Made by a program: the position numbers and the translations under genes
Assembly: GCF_018613805.1 (NCBI RefSeq)
Contig: NZ_JAGGPL010000003.1
Location: forward strand, 806,001-870,000
Length of the DNA stretch: 64,000 bases
Source: Arthrobacter sp. ISL-48
GTDB lineage: Bacteria > Actinomycetota > Actinomycetes > Actinomycetales > Micrococcaceae
Reading direction: 5' to 3'
The notes under the pieces: model-generated
What the model was told of the DNA's origin: nothing
The model's database searches: none
Seen by the model: the letters and a program-made list of their open reading frames with translations, nothing else
Shown: in pieces, positions 43,256 to 53,557 of the stretch
How positions within the stretch are numbered: position 1 is the stretch's first letter
How the letters are laid out: each line of letters begins with the position of its first letter

Positions 43256-44845
43256 CTATTCCCATTCGATGGTTCCGGGCGGCTTGCTGGTGATGTCCAG
43301 AACCACCCGGTTCACGCCGTCCACCTCGTTGGTGATCCGATTGGAAATCCGGGCCAGGAGATCATACGGAAGCCGTGACCAGTCGGCGGTCATGGCATCT
43401 TCGGAGGAGACGGGGCGGAGCACGATCGGGTGCCCATAGGTCCGGCCGTCACCCATCACGCCCACGCTGCGGACGTCAGCGAGCAGCACCACCGGCATCT
43501 GCCAGACCTCGTTGTCCAGGCCTGCGGCAGTTAGCTCCGCTCGGGCGATGGCGTCAGCTTTGCGGAGCAAGTCAAGGCGTTCCTTGGTGACCTCGCCCAC
43601 AATCCTTATGCCCAGGCCGGGGCCCGGGAACGGCTGGCGTCCGACGATTTCCTGCGGCAGGCCGAGCTGGGCGCCGACGGCCCGGACTTCGTCCTTGAAC
43701 AGCGCACGAAGCGGTTCCACGAGTTCGAACTGCAAGTCCTCGGGAAGGCCGCCCACATTGTGGTGGCTCTTGATGTTCGCCGCGCCTTCGCCGCCGCCGG
43801 ACTCGACCACGTCCGGGTACAGCGTGCCCTGGACAAGGAACTTGATCTTCTCGCCGTGGGCCGCCGCCTCAGCGATGATGGCCAGTTCGGCTTCTTCGAA
43901 GGCGCGGATAAATTCGCGGCCGATGATCTTGCGCTTAGTCTCAGGATCGCTGACGCCGGCCAGCGCGGCCTGGAAGCGTTCCTGCTCGTTAGCGACGTAC
44001 AGCTTGACGCCGGTGGCGGCAACAAAGTCGCGTTCCACCTGCTCCGCCTCGCCTTCGCGCAACAAGCCGTGGTCCACAAACACACAGGTCAGCTGGTCGC
44101 CCACGGCGCGCTGGACGAGCGCCGCTGCAACAGCGGAGTCCACTCCGCCGGAGAGGCCGCAAATGACCCTGGCGTCGCCGATCTGCTGGCGGATCCGGTC
44201 AACCTGCTCCTCGAGGATGTTCCCGGTGGTCCAGTTCGGTTCCAGCTTGGCGCCCTTGAACAGGAAGTTCTCAAGGACCTGCTGGCCGTAGGCGGAGTGC
44301 TTCACCTCCGGGTGCCACTGAACGCCGTAGAGGCACCGCTCCTCGTTGGCGAACGCGGCGACTTCAGCGCCGGCTGTCGTCGCCAGCACTTCAAAGCCTT
44401 CCGGCGCCTCGTGGACAGAGTCACCATGGCTCATCCAGGTGTTCTGGTGCTGCGGCATGCCGGCCAGGACAGAGCGGCCCTCACCGAGGATGGTGGTTTG
44501 TGTTGAGCCGTATTCGCGCAGGCCGGTCTTGTCCACCTTGCCCCCCAGGGCGTTCGCCATGGCCTGGAAACCGTAGCAAATCCCGAAGACCGGAACACCG
44601 GCCTCGAAGAGATCGGCTCCGACACTTGGCGCACCGTCCGCGTAAACGCTGGAGGGGCCGCCGGAAAGGATAATGGCGGCAGGGTTCTTGGCCAGGAGCT
44701 GCTCGGTCGTAAAGGTATGCGGAACCACTTCCGAATACACATTCGCTTCCCGGACGCGGCGGGCAATCAGCTGCGCGTACTGGGCACCGTAGTCAACAAC
44801 CAGCACCGGCTTCTGGGAAGTCTGGGATGCAGTGGGAGTAGTCAC
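43256..44845 (-). CDS. guaA: GMP synthase (glutamine-hydrolysing)
   Basis: A 529-residue enzyme making GMP from XMP, glutamine and ATP. The N-terminal class I amidotransferase has the nucleophile in [11 protein letters not shown] and the His/Glu pair in [10 protein letters not shown]; the ATP pyrophosphatase domain has the PP-loop [14 protein letters not shown]; the C-terminal dimerisation domain ends in [10 protein letters not shown]. Final enzyme of guanine nucleotide synthesis; guaB and guaB3 lie 4-10 kb away on the same strand. Confidence 0.97.
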   Translation of the reverse strand: MTTPTASQTSQKPVLVVDYGAQYAQLIARRVREANVYSEVVPHTFTTEQLLAKNPAAIILSGGPSSVYADGAPSVGADLFEAGVPVFGICYGFQAMANALGGKVDKTGLREYGSTQTTILGEGRSVLAGMPQHQNTWMSHGDSVHEAPEGFEVLATTAGAEVAAFANEERCLYGVQWHPEVKHSAYGQQVLENFLFKGAKLEPNWTTGNILEEQVDRIRQQIGDARVICGLSGGVDSAVAAALVQRAVGDQLTCVFVDHGLLREGEAEQVERDFVAATGVKLYVANEQERFQAALAGVSDPETKRKIIGREFIRAFEEAELAIIAEAAAHGEKIKFLVQGTLYPDVVESGGGEGAANIKSHHNVGGLPEDLQFELVEPLRALFKDEVRAVGAQLGLPQEIVGRQPFPGPGLGIRIVGEVTKERLDLLRKADAIARAELTAAGLDNEVWQMPVVLLADVRSVGVMGDGRTYGHPIVLRPVSSEDAMTADWSRLPYDLLARISNRITNEVDGVNRVVLDITSKPPGTIEWE

Positions 44846-44860
44846 CCTCCAAGCCTACTT

Positions 44861-44880
44861 TGCGGCGTTGCCCCGCCGCA
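44861..44880 (-). terminator. Short G/C hairpin after the DUF3817 gene
   Basis: TGCGGCG (44861-44867) pairs with CGCCGCA (44874-44880) around 6 bases, in the gap between the DUF3817 gene end and the guaA start. Weak candidate terminator or leader hairpin of guaA. Confidence 0.3.
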
Positions 44881-44938
44881 CCTTGAGGAGCCTGCTGTGA
44901 CGGATCGAACTCCCCCGGGCAGCTGACACCGGCAGGAG

Positions 44939-45493
44939 TCAGTACCGCTGTGGTGCCTGCGGGTTTGCAGCCAGCTCCGCCTCGACGTCGGTATGGAACT
45001 TCTTCTCCACAATGAAGGACAGGAACGGGATGACGCCCCCCAAGGCCAGCAGGATGAGCTTGGCAAACTGCCAGCGCATCAACGACCACAGGCGGAAGTT
45101 GGACATAAGGTACACGACATACATCCAGCCGTGGACGATCAGCACGGTCACCGAAACGTTCAGTCCGCCGGTCACGCCCTGGGGCTCGGCAGCGGCGAAT
45201 CCCAGGCCGAACGGCTGGCCGGTGACGGCATTGGTGCCGCCGGCAAACAGGTACTGGCCGAAAGCGTAGCGTGCGACGAGCTCAGCGCAGAGCAGCAACA
45301 GCATGGCGCCGGTGAGGTATGCCATCACCTTGTAGAACTTCAGCGCCGACCGGATCTGGGCCGCGGTTCCGCCGAAACGGCGTTTCCTGCCGGCTTTGCC
45401 CGGGGCCTTTTCCGGATTTGTGCCGTTGGGCCCGGCGCCCTGGCCGTTTTCGTCGGACGGCTGTGCCTGCATGGCCGGTTTCGGTTCAATCAT
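44939..45493 (-). CDS. DUF3817 family membrane protein
   Basis: A 184-residue protein with a 45-residue polar N-terminus, then about three hydrophobic segments (residues 55-75, 110-135, 145-165). The core RSALKFYKVMAYLTGAMLLL and VLIVHGWMYVVYLMSNFRLW are the DUF3817 signatures. Function unknown. Its ATG overlaps the surf1 stop by 4 bases, so it is probably coupled to the oxidase assembly gene. Confidence 0.85.
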   Translation of the reverse strand: MIEPKPAMQAQPSDENGQGAGPNGTNPEKAPGKAGRKRRFGGTAAQIRSALKFYKVMAYLTGAMLLLLCAELVARYAFGQYLFAGGTNAVTGQPFGLGFAAAEPQGVTGGLNVSVTVLIVHGWMYVVYLMSNFRLWSLMRWQFAKLILLALGGVIPFLSFIVEKKFHTDVEAELAANPQAPQRY

Positions 45494-46389
45494 GGCTGTA
45501 CCTCTTGTTGATTCTGATCGGAAGAAGGCTGTACTTGCGGGGTGCTGTTTCCGCGATCGTCAGGATGTCCGTCGTCGGGACTGCCGCCTGGCTCGTCGCC
45601 CGCCGCGTACTCCAGGTTGTCTTCGAGATCGCGGTGGTAGTCGTCCTTGACGAGGCGCCACCAGATGAAGATGGCGAAACCTGCGAAGACAACCCACTCC
45701 AGCGAGTAGAAGAGGTTGAGCCAGTTGATCTTCTGGGCCGGCGGCTGCGGACCGATGTTCAGGGGCTTCAGTTCACCGGCGACTGCCGCCGCGCCAACGT
45801 CGTGGCCGTCTGCGAGCTCGGACGCCGCGGCGATAAACCCGGGGTAGCTGCTCACGCCCCAGTCGTTGATCAGTTCCGCGACGGATACGGCCGTCGCGCG
45901 TCCGGCCCCCGGGTCCGTGGCTGGCACAGGAGCCTCTGACGGTAACAGCCGTCCGGTCAGTGCAACGGTGCCCGACGGCGGCGCGGCAGCTTCCGCCGGA
46001 TCGGCCACCCAGCCACGGGCTACAGGGATCCAGGTCTGCGGGGAGGCGGCAGCGCCGCTGAGCACAGGTGCGCCGGTGACGGAGAAGGCCGAAACCACCC
46101 AGTAGCCGGACTCGCCGTCGTGCAGCCGCCCGGGGACCAGGACCTGCTTGGCCGGATCATACGATCCTTCAGCGGTAACCATCTGGTCCGCCACCGATCC
46201 ATGGAAAAAATCGCCCGGCCGGAGCGTGTCGGTAAGCGCCTTTGCGTCCTCGGTGCCGGGGTTGACGGGAGTCTCTGGTTGCGTGGACCGCCCGAACTGC
46301 CATTGGCTCAGCAGAACGAACACCCCGGAAAGGGCAAGCGCGAAGATCAGGCCTGCGATCCATCGGGGCTTAAGGGCTGTTTTCCACAC
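45490..46389 (-). CDS. SURF1 family cytochrome oxidase assembly protein
   Basis: A 299-residue protein with membrane helices at residues 10-30 (PRWIAGLIFALALSGVFVLL) and about 235-255, and a large outer domain between, the normal SURF1 layout. QWQFGRS and VPGRLHDGESGYWVVSAF are typical. SURF1 proteins help assemble aa3-type cytochrome c oxidase, probably in haem a delivery. The C-terminal 45 residues are a polar tail. Next gene downstream is DUF3817. Confidence 0.88.
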   Translation of the reverse strand: MWKTALKPRWIAGLIFALALSGVFVLLSQWQFGRSTQPETPVNPGTEDAKALTDTLRPGDFFHGSVADQMVTAEGSYDPAKQVLVPGRLHDGESGYWVVSAFSVTGAPVLSGAAASPQTWIPVARGWVADPAEAAAPPSGTVALTGRLLPSEAPVPATDPGAGRATAVSVAELINDWGVSSYPGFIAAASELADGHDVGAAAVAGELKPLNIGPQPPAQKINWLNLFYSLEWVVFAGFAIFIWWRLVKDDYHRDLEDNLEYAAGDEPGGSPDDGHPDDRGNSTPQVQPSSDQNQQEVQP

Positions 46390-46468
46390 GTCTTAACCGT
46401 ACTTCGTTCCTCTGTAGAAAAACTAAATGGGCAGGCGCTGCGCCGGACCAGGTTAGGGCAATGCTCTT

Positions 46469-46957
46469 TCAGTGGTCGAAGAACACGAGGCTGGAATTGA
46501 TGAGCTCGGCAATCACTTCGGCGTCGTAGGCCCGCCGCAAGGACTCCCGGAAGGACTCCTTCGACAGTGAGCGTGCCAGCGTGGCCAGGACTTCCAGGTG
46601 GTCCGAAAACGAACTCGCGGGTGTGGCGATCAGGAGGATGACGTTCGCCGGGCCGTCGGTAGCGCCGAAATCCAGCGCATGGCCGTACTTGGTAATGCCG
46701 ACGGCGATGGAGGTCCTGGACACGAATTCGCTGCGGGCGTGCGGGAGGCCGATTCCGCCCGGCAGGCCCGTGGCGAGCTGGTGTTCCCGCGCATTGACGT
46801 GCCCCAGGAATCCCGGCAGGTCCGTGACCCGCCCGGCTGCAAAAAGGCGCTCCCCCAGCTGTGATGCTGCGTCAGTCTTGTCCGATGCCTCCAGCTCCAG
46901 GATCACCATCTCGGGGGTGGTGAGCTCGGCATCGTACCGGTCAAGTGGTTCCGCCAA
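46469..46957 (-). CDS. Orphan PTS EIIA component, fructose/mannitol type
   Basis: A 162-residue EIIA domain. The phosphorylated histidine is H73 in GGIGLPHARSEF. TTG 46957 is preferred because AAGGGA lies 6-11 bases upstream; the frame is open into glpD but not conserved there. It starts 43 bases after the glpD stop, on the same strand. No EIIB or EIIC is nearby, so it may be regulatory, linking PTS phosphorylation to glycerol metabolism, which is inference. Confidence 0.82.
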   Translation of the reverse strand: MAEPLDRYDAELTTPEMVILELEASDKTDAASQLGERLFAAGRVTDLPGFLGHVNAREHQLATGLPGGIGLPHARSEFVSRTSIAVGITKYGHALDFGATDGPANVILLIATPASSFSDHLEVLATLARSLSKESFRESLRRAYDAEVIAELINSSLVFFDH

Positions 46958-47000
46958 GGCGTGTCCCTTCAGTGAGGCAAGTAGCTGGTCCTTGAGCCCC

Positions 47001-48740
47001 TCAGCGCAACGGAACGATATCCTCCACGCCCAGGCGGGCGGCGTCGGCGGATACATCGTCCGGTTGCTGCTGGCTCAGCCGCTCCGCTTCGACGCGAGCA
47101 ACGTAGTGCTTGATCTCGCTCTCGCGCTGCGCATCACTCCAGCCAAGGACTTCACCCATAAGCTTAGCGACTACCGGAACCGCCGACACACCACGGTCCC
47201 ACGCCTCGATGGAAATCCGGGTCCTCCGCGTCAGGACGTCATGGACATGCCGGGCGCCCTCGTGCGTGGCCGCGTACACGGCCTCGGCCTGCAGGTAGTC
47301 GTCGGCACCGGGCAGCGGCTCGGCCAGGGCGGGGTTTTCGCCGATGAGGGCCAGCACTTCCGGCAGCATGGAGCCGTAACGGTTGAGGAGGTGCTCCACG
47401 CGGGCCACGTGTACCCCCGATTCCTCGGCTGTCCGGTTCCGGCGGTTCCAGGCTGCTTTGAAGCCATTGGCCCCCATGAGGGGGATGGTCTCGGTGCAGC
47501 TCGGCGGAACCCGCTCATCCATGGTCCTGGTTGCTTCGTCAACGGCGTCCCTGGCCATGACCCGGTATGTGGTCCATTTACCGCCCGCCACCACTACCAG
47601 TCCTGGCACGGGGTGGGCCACGACGTGTTCACGCGACAGCTTGGCGGTGGAATCATTCTCTCCGGCCAGCAGGGGGCGGAGGCCGGCGTAGACCCCCTCA
47701 ACGTCCTCCCGGGTCAGCGGGCGCTTCAGCACCTTGTTGACGTGCTCCAGGATGTAGTCGATGTCCTTGCTGGACGCCGCAGGATGGGCCTTGTCCAGAT
47801 TCCAGTCGGTGTCCGTGGTACCGATGATCCAATGCCGCCCCCACGGGATGACGAACAGCACGGACTTCTCGGTGCGCAAGATCAGCCCCACCGTGGACTG
47901 GAAGCGGTCGCGGGGCACCACCAGGTGGATGCCTTTGGACGCACGGACCTTCAACTGCCCGCGGTCCGTCACCATCGCCTGTGTCTCATCCGTCCAGACA
48001 CCGGTGGCATTGATGACCTGCTTGGCGCGGACGTTGAACCGCGAGCCGTCTTCATGGTTGACCACCTTGGCGCCCACCACACGTTCACCTTCACGCAGGA
48101 AGTCCACCACGGACATCTGGTTCACGGCATGGGCACCGTAGTAGGCCGCCGTACGGACCAGGTTGGCCACGTATTTGGCGTCATCCACCTGGCCGTCGTA
48201 GTACCTGATGGAACCGACGAATGCCCCGTCCTTCAGGCTGGGCGCGGCGCGCAGCGTCCCGCGGCGGGTCAGGTGCTTGTGGAAAGGCACACCGCGGCTG
48301 TGGCCGCCGGTGATGGACATCGCGTCGTACAGGGCGATCCCCGCGCCAACATAGGGCCGCTCCAGGAACGGCCTGGTCAGGGGGTACAGGAACGGCACCG
48401 GCCGGGCGAGGTGCGGTGCGAGCACGGAAAGGATCAGGCCCCGCTCGTGCAGGGCCTCCTTCACCAGGGCAAAGTCAAGCATTTCGAGGTAGCGCAGGCC
48501 GCCATGGATCAGCTTGGATGACCGCGAGGACGTGCCCGCCGCCCAGTCGTTGGCCTCCACGATTCCCACGCTGAGCCCACGGGTGACAGCGTCCAGGGCC
48601 GCCCCCGTGCCCACGATGCCACCCCCAACAATGAGGATGTCCAGTTCCCTGCCCGGCTCGGAAGTGGCCCTGAGCCGTTCAATCGATGTTTCCCTGGCCG
48701 CAGGGCCAAGGGCCCCACTGTTGTTTGGAACACTCTTCAT
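47001..48740 (-). CDS. glpD: Aerobic glycerol-3-phosphate dehydrogenase
   Basis: A 579-residue FAD enzyme oxidising glycerol-3-phosphate to dihydroxyacetone phosphate and passing electrons to menaquinone at the membrane. The N-terminal dinucleotide fold ILIVGGGIVGTGAALDAVTRG, the RSSKLIHGGLRYLE motif, and the C-terminal DAO_C helical domain are all present at normal length. An orphan EIIA gene follows. No glpF or glpK is within the window. Confidence 0.94.
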   Translation of the reverse strand: MKSVPNNSGALGPAARETSIERLRATSEPGRELDILIVGGGIVGTGAALDAVTRGLSVGIVEANDWAAGTSSRSSKLIHGGLRYLEMLDFALVKEALHERGLILSVLAPHLARPVPFLYPLTRPFLERPYVGAGIALYDAMSITGGHSRGVPFHKHLTRRGTLRAAPSLKDGAFVGSIRYYDGQVDDAKYVANLVRTAAYYGAHAVNQMSVVDFLREGERVVGAKVVNHEDGSRFNVRAKQVINATGVWTDETQAMVTDRGQLKVRASKGIHLVVPRDRFQSTVGLILRTEKSVLFVIPWGRHWIIGTTDTDWNLDKAHPAASSKDIDYILEHVNKVLKRPLTREDVEGVYAGLRPLLAGENDSTAKLSREHVVAHPVPGLVVVAGGKWTTYRVMARDAVDEATRTMDERVPPSCTETIPLMGANGFKAAWNRRNRTAEESGVHVARVEHLLNRYGSMLPEVLALIGENPALAEPLPGADDYLQAEAVYAATHEGARHVHDVLTRRTRISIEAWDRGVSAVPVVAKLMGEVLGWSDAQRESEIKHYVARVEAERLSQQQPDDVSADAARLGVEDIVPLR

Positions 48741-48823
48741 CGAACGCCTCCATTGCCGGGTGCCGGTAGTAACCCAGACTACTTCGTTGCCGCACGGTTG
48801 GGCAGGCTGGAACCGGGTGGTAT

Positions 48824-49960
48824 TCAGTTGCCGGCGTAGGGCGACACCACGACGTCGACGCGCTGGAACTCCTTGAGGTCCGAATAACCAGTGGTGGCCA
48901 TCGAACGGCGGAGCGCACCGATGAGGTTGGACGTTCCGTTGGTGTGATGGCCTGGTCCGAAGAGCACTTCTTCAAGCGCCCCGACGGTGCCGACGTTGGC
49001 CCTGTCGCCACGCGGAAGCTCCAGGTGGTGGGCCTCCTGGCCCCAGTGCCAGCCCTTGCCCGGAGCCTCTTCCGCCCGGGCCAGCGCGCTGCCCAGCATC
49101 ACGGCGTCGGCGCCCATGGCGATTGCCTTCACAATGTCGCCCGAGGTGCCCATGCCGCCGTCGGCAATGACATGGACGTACCGTCCGCCGGACTCGTCCA
49201 TGTAGTCCCGGCGGGCGGCGGCGACGTCGGAAATGGCGGAAGCCATAGGCGAGTGGATGCCCAGGGCGCGTCGCGTGGTGGTGGTGGCTCCCCCGCCGAA
49301 GCCCACCAGGACCCCGGCTGCTCCCGTCCGCATCAGGTGCAGTGCCGGCGTGTAGCCGGCCGCGCCGCCAACGATGACGGGGACGTCAAGCTCGTAGATG
49401 AACTGCTTGAGGTTCAGGGGTTCATGGTCCTTCGAAACGTGCTCGGCGGACACCGTGGTTCCCCGGATCACGAAAATATCGACGCCGGCGGCCACGACCG
49501 TCTTGTAGTGCTCCTGGGTGCGTTGCGGGGTCAAAGACCCGGCCACGGTGACGCCGGCGGCCCGGATCTCCGCGAGGCGTGAAGTGATGAGTTCGGGCTG
49601 GATGGGCGCCCGATAGAGCTCCTGCATGCGCCCGGTCACGGCGGGGCTGTTGGTCTCGTCCTCCAGGGCGCCGATCTCGTCCAGGACCGGCTGCGGGTCC
49701 TCATAGCGGGTCCAGAGACCCTCGAGGTCCAGCACACCGAGGCCGCCCAGGCGGCCGAGCGCTATGGCGGTCTGCGGCGACATGGCTGAATCCATCGGGG
49801 CAGCGATGACGGGCATGTCGAACTTGTAAGCGTCGATCTGCCACGAGACGGAAACATCTTTGGGATCGCGGGTGCGACGGTTAGGGACAATTGCAATGTC
49901 ATCCAGGGAGTAGGCACGACGCCCACGCTTGCCACGGCCAATCTCAATCTCGTAAGTCAC
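48824..49960 (-). CDS. guaB3: GuaB3 family IMP-dehydrogenase-related protein
   Basis: A 378-residue IMPDH-fold barrel without CBS domains (EIEIGRGKRGRRAYSLDDIAIVP, DMPVIAAPMDSAMSP). The loop that holds the catalytic cysteine of IMPDH (GSICTTR in the guaB of this window) here reads GGGATTTTRRALG, with no Cys. This is the GuaB3 group, which accompanies guaB in actinobacteria. It probably cannot act as a normal IMPDH; GMP reductase-like or regulatory roles have been suggested for such proteins. It follows an ABC exporter gene after 21 bases. Confidence 0.88.
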   Translation of the reverse strand: MTYEIEIGRGKRGRRAYSLDDIAIVPNRRTRDPKDVSVSWQIDAYKFDMPVIAAPMDSAMSPQTAIALGRLGGLGVLDLEGLWTRYEDPQPVLDEIGALEDETNSPAVTGRMQELYRAPIQPELITSRLAEIRAAGVTVAGSLTPQRTQEHYKTVVAAGVDIFVIRGTTVSAEHVSKDHEPLNLKQFIYELDVPVIVGGAAGYTPALHLMRTGAAGVLVGFGGGATTTTRRALGIHSPMASAISDVAAARRDYMDESGGRYVHVIADGGMGTSGDIVKAIAMGADAVMLGSALARAEEAPGKGWHWGQEAHHLELPRGDRANVGTVGALEEVLFGPGHHTNGTSNLIGALRRSMATTGYSDLKEFQRVDVVVSPYAGN

Positions 49961-49981
49961 TGCTCTAGGTTATCCCAGTGT

Positions 49982-51841
49982 TCAGACGCCCTCGGATTCG
50001 TCTACCGTGAGCTGGGATTCGAACATCCTGAAGTACCGCCCCCTGAGGGCCACCAGTTCCCGGTGGGTGCCCTGTTCCACGATGCGGCCGTCCTCCAGCA
50101 TGTAGACAATGTCGGCCTTCTCGATCGTCGCGAGCCGGTGGCTGATGGCGATGATCGTGCTGTTGCGGTCGGCGAAGAGCCGGGTGAAGATCCGGTGCTC
50201 CGCCAAGGCGTCGATGGCCGAGGTGGGTTCGTCCATCACCATAAACGATGCATTCCGGTAGAAGTTCCTGGCCATGGCGAGCCGCTGCCACTGACCGCCG
50301 GACAACCCGCTGCCCTTCCGCCCGCGCGGGTCCTCCATCCAGTTACTGACGTGGTTGTCCAGGCCGTTGGGCAGCTTGTTGATGAAGTCCAGGGCTTCCG
50401 CATCTCCGGCGGCGCGGCGGATCAACTCATCGTCCCGGGGTGATTCGACGTCTCCGAAGAAGATGTTTTCGGCGGCGGTGGCGAACTCGTACTTGAGGAA
50501 CTCCTGGCTCAGCACCGCCAGGTGGCGGTGCCAGGAGGTGACATCGACGGCGGCGAGGTCCACGCCGTCGAGCATCACCTGGCCGGAATCCGGCCGGTAG
50601 AGTCCGGCCAGGATACGGATCAGGGTGGACTTTCCGGCGCCGTTCTCACCCACAATGGCGATGTGCTGCCCCTGGCGGATAGTCATGCTGATGCCGCGGA
50701 TCACCTCGATGTCACTGCCCGTATACGTGAAGCGGATGTCCCGGAGTTCCACGGCCTTCGGGGCCTGCAGCAGGGGCGGGGCGTGAAGGGAATGCACTGG
50801 CAGGGCCATGAACAGCTCATAGTCCTTGAGGTTGGCCAGATCCTCGTCGATCGAGCTCAGGGAAGAGACGAGGTTATTGGCGGTGGACAGGGCGCGGCTG
50901 ACGATCTGCTGGACGTACAGGAACTGCCCCACCGGCTGGGCGCGGGCAATGATCTGTCCCACCACCCAGATCAGGGAGACCACCTCGGCACCGTACTGCA
51001 GAGCGTCGGCTGCAAGCTGTTTGGGGATATAGCGTTTCTGGAAGTCGAGGCGGCGGCGCTCATCCGCGTCGCGGAGCCTGGACCGGAAATCCATCAGATA
51101 GCCCACGATGCCGTAGAGGCGCATCTCGGCGATGTGCTGCGGCCGGAGGAGGTTGGTCTCGATCATCCTGCGCTGGCGTCGGGAGTCAACCTGCGTGTTC
51201 CAGTGGGCGATCTGCTCCCGGGACAGTTTGAACTGGAGGTACACACTGGGCACGATCGCGACGAGGACGATGACGGCGATCCACCAGCTGACCAGCAGCA
51301 GGGCGCCGATGGCAAGGATGACGGAGACCAGCTGGGTGAAGATGGCCGCGATGCGGTCCAGGACCCGTGCGTAGGAATCGGAGAAGCGCTTGGCGCGGTC
51401 GTACAGGTCAACAGTCTCTTTGTCGTCGTAGCGCCAGAATTCGAGCGCCAAGAAACGTTCATACATCTGGTCGCCAACGATGGCGCCCACCTTGAAGCTC
51501 ATGAGCTGCTGGATGTAGCGGTCCACGCTGCTGAAGGCACCCCAGAAAAGTCCCAGGGCGGCAGTGATGATGACGTAGACGATGGCCTGCCGGCCGGCCG
51601 CGGCATCGCCGGCGTAGGCCGCCGCGAGCGCCGTCGTGGTGAGCGAGGCGAAGTAGGTGGTGACCAGCGGCAGCAGTGCCGAGATCAGGGAACCAACAAC
51701 CTTCATCACCACCGCGGCCGGAGACGCCCGGAAGCTGACCCGCAAAATCTGGGCTACGGCACGCGCGTACGGCCGGACCGCCAGCTTCCGTTTGGAATCC
51801 GGCCTGGGGTTAAGCCCTGAGGGGTGCCGCGCTTCGGACAT
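49982..51841 (-). CDS. ABC exporter, fused membrane and ATPase domains
   Basis: A 619-residue half-transporter. The membrane domain has about six helices (residues 35-330). The ATPase has Walker A GENGAGKSTLIRIL, signature LSGGQWQRLAMAR, Walker B FMVMDEPTSAID and H-loop IAISHRLATI. Such proteins work as dimers exporting lipids, peptides or drugs. It sits between guaB (34 bases upstream) and guaB3 (21 bases downstream) on the same strand. Substrate unknown. Confidence 0.88.
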   Translation of the reverse strand: MSEARHPSGLNPRPDSKRKLAVRPYARAVAQILRVSFRASPAAVVMKVVGSLISALLPLVTTYFASLTTTALAAAYAGDAAAGRQAIVYVIITAALGLFWGAFSSVDRYIQQLMSFKVGAIVGDQMYERFLALEFWRYDDKETVDLYDRAKRFSDSYARVLDRIAAIFTQLVSVILAIGALLLVSWWIAVIVLVAIVPSVYLQFKLSREQIAHWNTQVDSRRQRRMIETNLLRPQHIAEMRLYGIVGYLMDFRSRLRDADERRRLDFQKRYIPKQLAADALQYGAEVVSLIWVVGQIIARAQPVGQFLYVQQIVSRALSTANNLVSSLSSIDEDLANLKDYELFMALPVHSLHAPPLLQAPKAVELRDIRFTYTGSDIEVIRGISMTIRQGQHIAIVGENGAGKSTLIRILAGLYRPDSGQVMLDGVDLAAVDVTSWHRHLAVLSQEFLKYEFATAAENIFFGDVESPRDDELIRRAAGDAEALDFINKLPNGLDNHVSNWMEDPRGRKGSGLSGGQWQRLAMARNFYRNASFMVMDEPTSAIDALAEHRIFTRLFADRNSTIIAISHRLATIEKADIVYMLEDGRIVEQGTHRELVALRGRYFRMFESQLTVDESEGV

Positions 51842-51875
51842 GGATTCAGCCTAGTCCGGGGCGCGGCACAGCCAC

Positions 51876-53513
<1,638 letters not shown>

Positions 53514-53557
53514 CTATTCCGCGGCCGCAATGTGAGCAACGGCACCCGCGGCCGGCA

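Noticed and set aside
46581..48521. A 646-residue open frame on the plus strand opposite glpD
   Set aside because: It is the high-GC mirror of glpD codons, has no family motif, and glpD is certain.
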